Source of the DNA: Ornithinibacillus bavariensis
GTDB taxonomy: Bacteria > Bacillota > Bacilli > Bacillales > Amphibacillaceae
Direction: 5' to 3'
Length of the DNA: 64,000 nt
Assembly (NCBI RefSeq): GCF_050433565.1
Contig: NZ_JBNPWZ010000001.1
Coordinates: forward strand, 1 to 64,000
The translations under genes were made by a program, and so were the position numbers. Of this stretch, positions 9,013 to 17,950 are shown in pieces. The notes beneath the pieces were generated by a model, which was given only the letters and a program-made list of their open reading frames with translations, had not been told where the DNA came from and searched no databases. Position 1 is the first letter of the stretch. Each line of letters opens with the position of its first letter.

Positions 9013-9391
9013 AAGAGGATGGGCTATACCTAAACTGATTCATTAAAAGAGAAAAAAATTGCTTTTTGGCACGGAGACTTTGACGAGAGGAACAACAACG
9101 GTGGGACCTCAAAGTGCGAAAATAGAAGGTTGATGATGAAGAGAGCCCCATCCTTGGACTGTGATAACTCGCCCAGGAGAACTTTGTGGTAACACCTCTA
9201 TGGCTGAAGATCTGTCTGTCTGATGCACAACAACCACCAAGCAGCAAGGTAGACACTGCGAAGGTTTTCGAGCAGATGTCTACCCTGTACTGGAATTAAA
9301 GAAAATTATATTTCCGAAGCGGTTATTTAGATTAAACAATTAATCGGGTTTTCATATATATACTTTTGCACCAAGCTTCTTCTTCAGAACA
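9013..9391. ncRNA. Candidate structured RNA in intergenic region (strand and family unknown)
   Basis: This 379-base gap between two converging genes has no credible ORF but strong pairing potential. A 37-nt hairpin at 9248-9284 has arms GGTAGACA/TGTCTACC, then CTGC/GCAG, then CGAA/TTCG around a short loop. A long-range pair (GGATGGGCT at 9017-9025 with AGCCCCATCC at 9144-9153) encloses another stem (GCAC..CTTTGA 9069-9083 with TCAAAGTGC 9109-9117). On the minus strand a TATAAT (forward ATTATA at 9305-9310) lies just upstream and a seven-T run (forward A-run 9052-9059) lies at the far end, so a minus-strand RNA of about 240 nt is plausible. I could not match it to tmRNA, RNase P, SRP, 6S or a T-box. 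Confidence 0.35.
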
Positions 9392-10408
9392 TTAATCCAT
9401 CATTTCCGCTACAATCTCATAGGAACGTAAGCGGTCCTCATGATGGAATATTTGTGATCCAATAATTAGCTCATCTGCATTTGTTTCCTCTATAAAGCTT
9501 TCTAATCCTCTGTGTACGGCTTCCTTGTCCCCGACGATGGTTGTTTTGGGATCGAGTGATTCCATTACAGCAGCAATTTCCATAGGGGAATATAATTCCA
9601 CTAGATTATGAACAGGAGGCTGCAATTTCCCAGGATTACCCCTACGCAAGCTTAAAAATTGCTGCTGCTGAGAAGTAGCAATGAATTTAGCTTTTTCATT
9701 TGTATCTGCTGATATAACGTTTATTCCCAACATAACATATGGTTTTTCTAGTACTTCTGATGGTTTAAAATTATCTCGATATAGCTTCAAGGCTTGATGT
9801 AAATAAGCTGGTGCAAAGTGACTAGCGAAGGAAAATGGTAATCCCTTTTGTGCTGCTAATTGTGCACTAAAGCCACTTGAACCTAGTAACCATAATGGAA
9901 CCTTTGCTCCTTGACCAGGGATAGCTTTTACTCTTGAAATAGGTTCATCCGAAAAATAATCCTGTAATTCATTTACTTGCATTGGAAAATCTTCTACACT
10001 CATATTTAATGTTCTTCTCAATGCATAGGCCGTTGCCTGATCACTCCCAGGTGCCCTTCCTAAGCCTAAATCAATTCGCCCCGGGTACATCGCTTCAAGG
10101 GTACCGAATTGTTCAGCAATTACTAGTGTTGCATGGTTTGGGAGCATCACACCACCAGCACCAATACGCATTGTATTGGTTGCACCAGCTATATGGCCTA
10201 TCACGACAGAGGTTGCAGAGCTTGCGATACCAGGCATATTATGATGCTCTGCTAACCAATAGCGATTAAAGCCCCATTTTTCCACGTGCTGTGCTAAATC
10301 CACACTATTTTTGAACGATTCACTAGCATTACTACCTTCTGTAATAGGTGCAAGGTCGAGAACCGATAAAGGTATATGTTTAAAGTTTTTTGCTGTTTTA
10401 GTTTTCAT
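9392..10408 (-). CDS. LLM-class flavin-dependent oxidoreductase (luciferase-like)
   Basis: This 338-residue protein is a bacterial-luciferase-like monooxygenase with a single TIM-barrel domain. It shows the family N-terminus PLSVLDLAPITEG, the active-site strand WLAEHHN, PNHATLVIAEQFGTLEAMYPGRIDLGLGRAPG and the C-terminal LIIGSQIFHHEDRLRSYE. It groups by eye with the YtmO/YvbT proteins of Bacillus, FMN-using enzymes of unknown substrate. I chose the ATG at 10408 because AAAGGAG lies eight bases before it; the frame extends to 10432 without a better site. Confidence 0.85.
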   Translation of the reverse strand: MKTKTAKNFKHIPLSVLDLAPITEGSNASESFKNSVDLAQHVEKWGFNRYWLAEHHNMPGIASSATSVVIGHIAGATNTMRIGAGGVMLPNHATLVIAEQFGTLEAMYPGRIDLGLGRAPGSDQATAYALRRTLNMSVEDFPMQVNELQDYFSDEPISRVKAIPGQGAKVPLWLLGSSGFSAQLAAQKGLPFSFASHFAPAYLHQALKLYRDNFKPSEVLEKPYVMLGINVISADTNEKAKFIATSQQQQFLSLRRGNPGKLQPPVHNLVELYSPMEIAAVMESLDPKTTIVGDKEAVHRGLESFIEETNADELIIGSQIFHHEDRLRSYEIVAEMMD

Positions 10409-10607
10409 AAATTGAACTCCTTTCAGTTGCAATCCTTAATAAGCAATGATAATTATTTTGGCCATAAGAGTCCAGTTTTCCGCTTAGAGCTCATGATACA
10501 AAAATTAGTTTGCGCATACCATTTGAATCAAGTATGATAGTAAAGTGATTTAGGCAAAGCTATTACTGGATAAACCAGCTTACTATAGATTTTTGGAGAT
10601 GAGAATA

Positions 10608-11675
10608 ATGACAAAAGCATCCATTTACGGGTTAACAATGGATCAATTGACAGAATGGCTAACGGAAAACGGACAAAAACGTTTCCGTGCAGATCAGGTG
10701 TGGGATTGGTTATATAAGAAGCGTGTCCACAGCTTCTCCGATATGAAAAACGTAAATAAGGAGACTATTGCACTCCTTGAAGAAAATTTTGTAATTGAAA
10801 CGTTAGCAGAAGAAATTAAACAAGTGTCAAAGGACGGTACGATAAAATTTCTTTTTAAACTAACAGATGGAAACCTAATTGAAACAGTATTAATGCGATT
10901 TAATTACGGACTATCCGTATGTGTAACTACACAGGTTGGTTGTAATATTGGTTGTACATTTTGTGCCAGTGGCTTGCTAAGGAAGAGCCGTGACTTAACG
11001 AGTGGTGAGATTGTCGAACAAATTATGAAGGTGCAAAAGCATTTAGATGAACAAGGAAATGATGAACGTGTTAGTCATATCGTTGTCATGGGTATTGGAG
11101 AGCCATTTGATAACTTTAATAACCTACTCAATTTTATTAACGTTATCAATGATGAAAAAGGACTCAAAATTGGCCAACGCCATATTACGGTTTCAACAAG
11201 TGGCTTAGCACACAAAATTTATGAGTTTGCGGATACTGGCTTACAGGTCAATCTTGCCATTTCCTTACATGCACCAAACAACGAACTAAGAACTCGCATT
11301 ATGAAAATCAATAAGGCATTCCCAATAGAAAAGCTTATGAAAGCTGTTGACTATTACCTAGAAAATTCAAATCGTCGTATTACTTATGAATATATCATGC
11401 TAAAGGATATAAATGATCATGAGGAAGAAGCATTACAGCTTGCGAAATTATTAAAAGAGAAGCGCCATCTATCTTATGTTAACTTAATTCCATATAATAC
11501 GGTTCTTGAGCATAGTGAATATAAGCGAAGTGATACTGCGGTTATTCAAGCCTTTCATGAGACCTTAAAAAAGCACGGAATTAACAGTGGTGTTCGCTGG
11601 GAAAATGGTGCAGATATTGATGCAGCTTGTGGCCAGTTAAGAAGTAAGCAAATTAGAAAACAACAAATTGGATAG
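10608..11675 (+). CDS. rlmN: 23S rRNA (adenine-2503-C2)-methyltransferase RlmN
   Basis: This 355-residue radical-SAM enzyme methylates A2503 of 23S rRNA (and A37 of some tRNAs). The cluster motif is CNIGCTFC (Cys112, 116, 119), with the GIGEPFDN glycine motif and the methyl-carrying Cys341 in DIDAACGQLRSKQ. The stretch CASGLLRKSRDLTSGEI, and WENG before DIDAACGQ, look like the Enterococcus/Lactobacillus RlmN type as I remember it, not the CASTLGGLKRNL...RREQG form of B. subtilis. It is also not in the usual prpC-prkC operon, so it may be a second rlmN. Start chosen: ATG 10608 with GGAG nine bases upstream. Confidence 0.9.
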   Translation: MTKASIYGLTMDQLTEWLTENGQKRFRADQVWDWLYKKRVHSFSDMKNVNKETIALLEENFVIETLAEEIKQVSKDGTIKFLFKLTDGNLIETVLMRFNYGLSVCVTTQVGCNIGCTFCASGLLRKSRDLTSGEIVEQIMKVQKHLDEQGNDERVSHIVVMGIGEPFDNFNNLLNFINVINDEKGLKIGQRHITVSTSGLAHKIYEFADTGLQVNLAISLHAPNNELRTRIMKINKAFPIEKLMKAVDYYLENSNRRITYEYIMLKDINDHEEEALQLAKLLKEKRHLSYVNLIPYNTVLEHSEYKRSDTAVIQAFHETLKKHGINSGVRWENGADIDAACGQLRSKQIRKQQIG

Positions 11676-11679
11676 AACA

Positions 11680-11720
11680 AAAAAAGATTGATTCAAGTTT
11701 ATGAGTCAGTCTTTTTTTCT
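11680..11720 (+). terminator. Terminator after rlmN
   Basis: AAGATTGATTC / GAGTCAGTCTT forms an 11-bp stem with G-U pairs around a short loop, followed by a long T-run. Confidence 0.75.
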
Positions 11721-11777
11721 TGGAATACTATATTACCAAAAATAAAAAATGTCTATTTTTAAAAAGGGGTAATTAGT

Positions 11778-13604
11778 ATGGTTGGATTTTTCGGTGTTCT
11801 AAAGCTAGAAGAAAATGGGAGGAATGTAGAGCAGGGAGGCAATGCTTTCGACAATACAAAGAACGATGACTTGAATGTCTTTGAGAATGAACACATTCAG
11901 CTTGGCCTTTTAGGCTATTTAGATCAAGTCGACCAGCCGCTTATCTTTGGAAATAATCGATATGTTCTTATATGGAATGGGAAAATTTATAATGGAAAGC
12001 AATTACGGCAATTGCTTGAAAATAGGAACTATACATTTGCTACAACCTCTGATGAGGAGGTCATCGCAACGCTATTTTTAGAATATGGTGTTGGTTCCTT
12101 CCGAGAAATTAGGGGCATGTTTTCTATGATCATATGGGATAAAGAAGAAAAAATACTTTATGGAGCGAGGGATCCATTTGGAATCAAGCCTCTTTATTAC
12201 TATGATCAAGAGAGTTTTCTGTTTTCTTCTGAGAAACAACCAATTACAACATATATAGGCAAATTACCCCTTCATGAGCAAGCACTAGCCGATTATTTAT
12301 CCTTTCAATATGTACCGCCATCAGTCACGTTGACAGAGGGAATCCTTTCCCTTGTCCCCGGTCATTACTTTATTAAAAAGATGGATAAACCGGTGGAAAA
12401 ACACCGCTATTTTCATGCAACACTGAAACCTGTCTATGGAAATGAAAATATGATTATTAACCGGATTCAAGAGGCTTTAATTGATTCTGTAAAGGTTCAT
12501 TTACCTGCTGAAGTGCCATCGGGTGTCTTTTTATCGGGTGGAATTGACTCAAGTCTACTAGCTAGTATTGCAAGGCAAATTCAACCGGAAATCAAAACGG
12601 TATCTGTTGGATTTGAAGAAGAAGATTATTCTGAGCTCTCCATTGCACAACAAACCGCGGAGGTCCTTGGCGTTGAGAATATCTCGTATACCATTACTCC
12701 ACAGGAATACATTGATGTCCTGCCAACTGTTATCAAGCTCCTGGAGGAACCACTTGCAGACCCTGCTTGTGTTCCACTTTATGTTGCAGCAAGAGAGGCT
12801 AGTAATTATGTGAAGGTGGTCCTATCTGGTGAAGGGGCAGATGAGTTATTTGGTGGCTATAATATTTATCGTGAATTTGAATCGTTAAAGCTATTTAATT
12901 ATATTCCAAATCCCTTACAAAGAATCATTCACTGGCTTTCGAATATATTACCGGATGGAATGGTTGGGAAAAGCTTTTTACAAAGAGGAACAACACCACT
13001 AAACCAACGATATATTGGAAACGCTAAAATATTTGAAGAGAAGGAGAAGGAACTAATACTGGTTTCGAAACGATCCCCACGACAATCTTACCTGCACATT
13101 ACGGAGGAATTATTTGCTCATGTAGAAGGACAGCATCCCACACAACAAATGCAGTATATTGATATTCTTACTTGGCTTCCCGGAGATATTTTAGTAAAAG
13201 CCGAACGAATGACAGCAGCTCATCTATTAGATCTTAGAACCCCTTTTTTAGACAAAGAAGTATTTGAAGTAGCTAGAAAAATACCTGTTGAATGTAAAAT
13301 AACAGATAAAACGACAAAAGCAATCCTCCGAAAAGCAGCGACAGAATTTGTTCCTCCACATGTTGTACATCGTAGAAAACTAGGATTTCCAGTCCCAATC
13401 CGTAAATGGTTACGAGAAGAGCTAGTTGAATGGGCAAAACAAATCATTCATGATAGTCAGACTGAAGATTATCTTAATAAATCCTATGTGAAGCATTTAT
13501 TGGAGGAGCACGTTACCCATAAGCGCGACCATGCTCGTAAAATATGGACTGTTCTAGTCTTTATGCTATGGCATAAAATTTATATAGAGGATACCGAGAT
13601 ATAA
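11778..13604 (+). CDS. Asparagine synthase AsnB/AsnO-like, glutaminase cysteine missing
   Basis: This 608-residue protein has the two-domain layout of glutamine-dependent asparagine synthase. The C-terminal synthetase domain is intact, with the PP-loop LSGGIDSS at 252-259 and LSGEGADELFGGY. The N-terminal domain is degenerate. The product starts MVGFFGV where the family has MCGF, so the nucleophilic Cys2 is Val; the usual RGPD and HRRLSI blocks are absent; NGEIYN has become NGKIYN. The start is firm: AAGGGG precedes the ATG and there is an in-frame stop upstream. It may use free ammonia, or may amidate something other than aspartate. It follows rlmN after a terminator. Confidence 0.85.
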   Translation: MVGFFGVLKLEENGRNVEQGGNAFDNTKNDDLNVFENEHIQLGLLGYLDQVDQPLIFGNNRYVLIWNGKIYNGKQLRQLLENRNYTFATTSDEEVIATLFLEYGVGSFREIRGMFSMIIWDKEEKILYGARDPFGIKPLYYYDQESFLFSSEKQPITTYIGKLPLHEQALADYLSFQYVPPSVTLTEGILSLVPGHYFIKKMDKPVEKHRYFHATLKPVYGNENMIINRIQEALIDSVKVHLPAEVPSGVFLSGGIDSSLLASIARQIQPEIKTVSVGFEEEDYSELSIAQQTAEVLGVENISYTITPQEYIDVLPTVIKLLEEPLADPACVPLYVAAREASNYVKVVLSGEGADELFGGYNIYREFESLKLFNYIPNPLQRIIHWLSNILPDGMVGKSFLQRGTTPLNQRYIGNAKIFEEKEKELILVSKRSPRQSYLHITEELFAHVEGQHPTQQMQYIDILTWLPGDILVKAERMTAAHLLDLRTPFLDKEVFEVARKIPVECKITDKTTKAILRKAATEFVPPHVVHRRKLGFPVPIRKWLREELVEWAKQIIHDSQTEDYLNKSYVKHLLEEHVTHKRDHARKIWTVLVFMLWHKIYIEDTEI

Positions 13605-13621
13605 TATACATTTAACCAATG

Positions 13622-13655
13622 AAAAAGGGCTGACTAAAAGTTTGTCAGCCCCTTA
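13622..13655. terminator. Bidirectional terminator between asparagine synthase and diguanylate cyclase
   Basis: GGGCTGAC / GTCAGCCCC stem with A-run on the left and TTATT on the right, between two convergent genes. Confidence 0.75.
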
Positions 13656-14864
13656 TTAGTACATAGAAGATGATGGTACATCTGATATACCATTTTTTTC
13701 TGAAATACGATTTTTACCTAAGTTTTTGGATTTTATTAACAGCTGGTCCGCATGTATATATGCATTCTTAATATCTAATGCTTCATTTGTCTTATAATAG
13801 TAAAAGCCGAATGAAGCAGTTAAAGAAATTTCAATTGTCTTTTTAAAATGTTCAACTATAACCGGCGTGCTTTTTACAGCTTCCCTTATTTTCTCCACCT
13901 GCTTCATGCACTGATCAAAGTCACGATGACGAAGGAAAATAGTAAATTCCTCTCCACCACTCCGAAATAAATAATCATCCGTGGACAATTGATTTTGTAA
14001 CACATGTGCAACCTGCTGGATAGCTTTGTCCCCAACGGCATGGTTATAGGTATCGTTAATTCTCTTAAAGGAGTCTATATCTGTTACAATAATTCCAAGC
14101 TTTTCACCAGAGTTATTTAATTCACTCATTTTCTTATCCATAAAGGTGCGGTTATACACCCCTGTTAGAAAATCTGTATAAGCCATTTGTTCAAATTTAT
14201 CCCGTTCCATTTTATGTTGAAGTGACTGGTTAATAGCAATATTAGAGCGGCTAACTAAATAATTTAGTAGGAAAAGTCCAACGAGCATTTCCCATTGCTT
14301 ATTCTCTAGAAAGATAAGTAAAAAAGCATTAGAAAAAGCGATTTTCCCAATATCTAAAATACTTCTACTTTGAATGAAGGAGATGACATCTTTGAACGAC
14401 GTAAATTCTCCAGTAGATGTAAAGATAATGGACAAATAAAGATGGGATAGCAGTGTCATAATAATAACTAATGTGAATAGTAATATCCAGAATCCAAATG
14501 GTACCGGATCAAAAATTGGATAAAGTGCTCGGAATAGATAATAGACAATTGCCCCATTTAAGGCAAAAGAACCGATGTTGTAGAACGTATGCAAAAATTC
14601 CTCTTCATCTGCTGTCTTTGTTAGTTTTCTTATGAAAAATATGGAGAACATCGAAATGGTCTCATAAATAAATGCTCCTAGAGGACCAACAAAAATAGCA
14701 AATGCTATACTATAAGAAATAGTATAGTCTACATTCGTATTTCCATGTTTTACAACTATTTTTAAATGATTATACAAATTGGAAAAGAAATAAAATAATG
14801 CAAAAGCAAGGACATAATTATTGAAGTCTATCTTTATACCACCAGAGCATACGGCAACAACCAC
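13656..14864 (-). CDS. Membrane-bound GGDEF diguanylate cyclase
   Basis: This protein of about 402 residues has an N-terminal half of about six membrane segments (for example YVLAFALFYFFSNL and FGFWILLFTLVIIMTLL) followed by a GGDEF domain. The domain contains YTDFLTGVYNR, DIDSFKRINDTYNHAVGD and an intact RSGGEEF active site, so cyclic-di-GMP synthesis is expected. There is no RxxD inhibitory site before GGEEF and no EAL domain. The GTG at 14864 lacks a ribosome site. A strong AAGGGGGT lies about 60 bases upstream, followed in frame by AUA and a basic-then-hydrophobic sequence (RFYRIFIISLFLL). The true start may therefore be a non-standard codon near 14911. Confidence 0.85.
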   Translation of the reverse strand: MVVAVCSGGIKIDFNNYVLAFALFYFFSNLYNHLKIVVKHGNTNVDYTISYSIAFAIFVGPLGAFIYETISMFSIFFIRKLTKTADEEEFLHTFYNIGSFALNGAIVYYLFRALYPIFDPVPFGFWILLFTLVIIMTLLSHLYLSIIFTSTGEFTSFKDVISFIQSRSILDIGKIAFSNAFLLIFLENKQWEMLVGLFLLNYLVSRSNIAINQSLQHKMERDKFEQMAYTDFLTGVYNRTFMDKKMSELNNSGEKLGIIVTDIDSFKRINDTYNHAVGDKAIQQVAHVLQNQLSTDDYLFRSGGEEFTIFLRHRDFDQCMKQVEKIREAVKSTPVIVEHFKKTIEISLTASFGFYYYKTNEALDIKNAYIHADQLLIKSKNLGKNRISEKNGISDVPSSSMY

Positions 14865-15086
14865 CGATAACAGGAATAAGGAAATTATGAAAATTCTGTA
14901 AAATCTTATGACCTACTACCCCCTTTCATACAGGTATGGGCAAGAATTCCTATACTAAATATAACATAATTTAGTAGATTTACTTCAATATTATTTCAAT
15001 TTGCAACACATAAGCGAGTAAATTCGTCTAATAGGTATAGAAAAGTAAACCTGTTAGCAATTTGTGTTTTGACGAAAATCGTCTTA

Positions 15087-15115
15087 TTGAAGTATCATTT
15101 ACGCATGCGTATAAT
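15087..15115 (+). promoter_or_regulatory. Sigma-A-type promoter of the D-Asp ligase operon
   Basis: TTGAAG (15087-15092), a 17-bp spacer and TATAAT (15110-15115). The spacer includes the palindrome ACGCATGCGT. The distance to the ATP-grasp start is about 100 bases. Confidence 0.6.
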
Positions 15116-15218
15116 GAGAGTATACGTATGAAGATAATATTGGCTGATAAGTTTCTAATAAATATACATTGTTTGGAATAAGATTTAGAAATGAATCTGC
15201 CCTGGGAGTAGTAGAGCG

Positions 15219-16397
15219 ATGAATAATAAAGCAGTTATTTTAGGAAATAATTATTATATAGGGCTGAGTGCCATTCGGAGTCTAGGCGTACATGGTGTAC
15301 ATACTGTTGCTGTGGACTACTCAGAAGAAGATCGATATGGTGCAGCATCGAAATATTGTTCGGAAAAAATAATCGTTCCACATTATAAGAATGATACGGA
15401 AGGATTTATACAAGCATTGATTGATTATGCGAAAAAACAAGATCAAAAACCAGTTCTAATTCCTTGTCATGATACATATTTAGAGGTGATTGATGCAAAT
15501 TTACCGAAAATAAAAGAATACTACCTCATCCCTCAAACAGAGCAAGGATTGGCATCGAAGGTGATGAATAAAGATACATTGCATGCACTTGCGGTAGAAC
15601 ATGGTGTTCGCGTTCCAGAAACCGTACGTATCCATGAACCTAACTTTAAAGAGCGAGTTGAAGAGGAAATTAAGTTTCCATGTTTAGTAAAGCCATTTGA
15701 CTCACCGAGCTTTGTAGCGACATTCCGTAAAAAGATATTTAAGGTTCACAATATGGAGGAGCTTGAGGAAGCAATAAACAAGGCGAAGGAAGCAAATCTA
15801 GAAGTGTTTGTGCAACGTATTATTCCTGGCTTTGATGATCATATGTATACATTTGATGCTTATCTTAATCAGGATGGGAAGGTAACACATTGGACTACAT
15901 GTCAAAAACTACGTCAGTATCCAATTAATTTTGGTGCATCCGTCTATACAATTCAAAAGTATACCCCAGAACTGTTTGACATTGGTTCGAAGTTTTTAGA
16001 GGCAATACATTATAAAGGATTTGCAGAAATAGAATTTAAGAAGGATGAAGAAACCGGAGAGTTTTATTTGATTGAAATAAATGCAAGGATTACAAACTTC
16101 AATCATTTGCTCTATAAGGTTGGCTTGAATTTTCCATATATCACATATCGAGAAATGATCGGAAAGCCACTTGAGCCAAAAGCATTGACGGATACGACTA
16201 ATCGTGCTTTTTGGTATGGTTATGAGGATTTTCTAGCGGTAAAGGATTATATAAAAAGTGGTCAATTGAAAACAAGTGAGGTAATGAAATCATTTTTCAG
16301 GCCAAAGGCTTATGCAATATGGAGCTGGAAGGATCCAAAGCCGGCATTTACATTCATGAAAACGAGAGTTGGAAAACTATTTGGAGGCCGAAAATAG
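15219..16397 (+). CDS. ATP-grasp ligase, probable D-aspartate ligase
   Basis: This is a 392-residue ATP-grasp protein. A Rossmann-like N-terminus (AVILGNNYYIGLSAIRSLG) is followed by the ATP-binding stretch FPCLVKPFDSPSF and the metal-binding end GFAEIEFKKDEETGEFYLIEINAR. By memory it resembles the carboxylate-amine ligase branch that includes the Enterococcus faecium D-aspartate ligase Asl(fm), which adds D-Asp to the side chain of the third residue of the cell-wall precursor and is also encoded beside an aspartate racemase. It heads an operon with a Mur ligase (17 bases downstream) and that racemase. Alternative: another amino-acid ligase, such as one making a D-Asp-containing peptide. Confidence 0.65.
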   Translation: MNNKAVILGNNYYIGLSAIRSLGVHGVHTVAVDYSEEDRYGAASKYCSEKIIVPHYKNDTEGFIQALIDYAKKQDQKPVLIPCHDTYLEVIDANLPKIKEYYLIPQTEQGLASKVMNKDTLHALAVEHGVRVPETVRIHEPNFKERVEEEIKFPCLVKPFDSPSFVATFRKKIFKVHNMEELEEAINKAKEANLEVFVQRIIPGFDDHMYTFDAYLNQDGKVTHWTTCQKLRQYPINFGASVYTIQKYTPELFDIGSKFLEAIHYKGFAEIEFKKDEETGEFYLIEINARITNFNHLLYKVGLNFPYITYREMIGKPLEPKALTDTTNRAFWYGYEDFLAVKDYIKSGQLKTSEVMKSFFRPKAYAIWSWKDPKPAFTFMKTRVGKLFGGRK

Positions 16398-16413
16398 GCA
16401 AGGAGGTAGCACA

Positions 16414-17907
16414 ATGCAACTAAACGAATTACTCGGAGCAATTGAAATATTAAATGATAGGCAAATAGAGCCATTAGAGATTACAGAGGTCTCCTATCAT
16501 TCCCAAAAAGTAAAAAAAGGAGATCTGTTTGTTTGTGTGAAGGGCTATAAAACCGATGGTCACAAGTATTTAGGTGATGCGGTTAAGCGTGGTGCAGTAG
16601 CTGCAGTAGTGGAAGATTTTCAAGAGGATATGGACATTCCACAATATATTGTGAAAAATAGTCGAGTGGCTCTTGCTAAGCTAAGTGCAACATTTTACGG
16701 TAATCCATCTAAGAAATTAAATATGATTGGGATTACGGCAACGAACGGTAAAACAACTACCTCTTATATGACAAATGCTATATTAGAAAATGAAGGTCGT
16801 CGTACTGGTCTAATTGGTACTGTCGTGATTAAAAATGGCGATAAAACTATTCCCGCTGAGCTAACAACTCCGGAGTCATTAGACCTGCAACGATATTTAA
16901 ACGATATGGTACAAAACGATGTTACCCATGTTACGATGGAAGTATCATCAGCTGCTTTAGAGCTACATCGAGTAGAAGCTGTGGAGTATGATGTAGTCTC
17001 ATTAAATAATATGAGTAAAGAGCATATGGAAATGCATGGTACCTTTGAACGTTATTTCGAGGCGAAGTCTAGTTTAATTAGAAATGCTTCGGAACATAGC
17101 TATGCTGTGTTAAACCTAGATGACCAGTATTCTGCCTCATTAGTGGATAAAACAAAAGCAACTGTTATTTCATTTGGTGTAAATAATAAAAATGGTTATA
17201 TTCATTGTAAGAATTTAGATTTAACGACTGGAAGAGGTAAATTCACGGTAGAAATTCTTAAACCCTTTGAAGCGAATGGGATGAAGTTTTCACCTAGTGA
17301 GTTTGATATCGAGCTAGCTGTTCCTGGATTACACTCCGTTTATAACGCAATGGTTGCTATTATCATCTCCTTGATTAGTGGTGCGAGAATTCCAACAATC
17401 CAAAAGACATTAAAGGAATTCTCCGGTGTTCCAAGGAGATTTGAGTTTATTTATGAAGATGAAATAAAGGTAGTAGATGACCACTTTGCTAACCCAGGTA
17501 ATATAAATGTTACGTTGCAAACATTAGATTTCATGGATTACGATAATCTTCAGTTAGTATATGCAATTAGGGGTAGTAGAGGTGCTACAATTAACCGAGA
17601 AAATGCAGAGGTAGTCGTGGAATGGGCAGATAAACTTGGTATTAATGAGATAATTGCAACGCGAAGCATCTCCCACACGACAGATAAGGATAGAGTGACG
17701 GATGACGAAGTAAAAGCATTTACGGATGTAATGGAAAAGGCGAATATTAAGGTTCGTTTATATGATGAATTACCAGATGCTATTAAAGATGCACTTTCAC
17801 GAGCAGAAAAAGGGGATTTAGTATTACTGGCCGGCTGTCAAGGTATGGACTATGGTGCAGGAATTGCTCTAGAAGCGTTAAATAAGGAAAACGTAGAAGT
17901 ACAATAA
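16414..17907 (+). CDS. MurE-like Mur ligase, divergent
   Basis: This 497-residue protein has the three Mur-ligase domains. It has an N-terminal UDP-binding-type domain (EVSYHSQKVKKGDLFVCVKG), the ATP loop GITATNGKTTTSYM (about 108-121), EVSSAALELHRV and EHMEMHGTFERYFEAKSSL with the carbamylated-lysine position kept. It lacks the motifs that pick the third amino acid in ordinary MurE: HTPD is HFANPG and DNPR/DNPA is replaced by SHTTDKD. It therefore probably adds an unusual amino acid (L-Orn or L-Lys are candidates) or acts on a different acceptor. AAGGAGGTAGCACA precedes the ATG at 16414; the frame opens earlier inside the ATP-grasp gene. Confidence 0.75.
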   Translation: MQLNELLGAIEILNDRQIEPLEITEVSYHSQKVKKGDLFVCVKGYKTDGHKYLGDAVKRGAVAAVVEDFQEDMDIPQYIVKNSRVALAKLSATFYGNPSKKLNMIGITATNGKTTTSYMTNAILENEGRRTGLIGTVVIKNGDKTIPAELTTPESLDLQRYLNDMVQNDVTHVTMEVSSAALELHRVEAVEYDVVSLNNMSKEHMEMHGTFERYFEAKSSLIRNASEHSYAVLNLDDQYSASLVDKTKATVISFGVNNKNGYIHCKNLDLTTGRGKFTVEILKPFEANGMKFSPSEFDIELAVPGLHSVYNAMVAIIISLISGARIPTIQKTLKEFSGVPRRFEFIYEDEIKVVDDHFANPGNINVTLQTLDFMDYDNLQLVYAIRGSRGATINRENAEVVVEWADKLGINEIIATRSISHTTDKDRVTDDEVKAFTDVMEKANIKVRLYDELPDAIKDALSRAEKGDLVLLAGCQGMDYGAGIALEALNKENVEVQ

Positions 17908-17950
17908 ATCATCAATGTAGATGCAGCATTGGATAAAGCAGGTGGAGAGA

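Noticed and set aside
9090..9110. T-box riboswitch (GGTGGGACC resembles the T-box core)
   Set aside because: The match to the T-box core is incomplete, there is no specifier stem, and no tRNA-synthetase or amino-acid gene lies downstream on that strand.
10608..11675. Cfr-type resistance methyltransferase
   Set aside because: Residues around the cluster and the sequence through DIDAACGQLRSKQ follow RlmN, and the overall sequence is much closer to RlmN than to Cfr as remembered.
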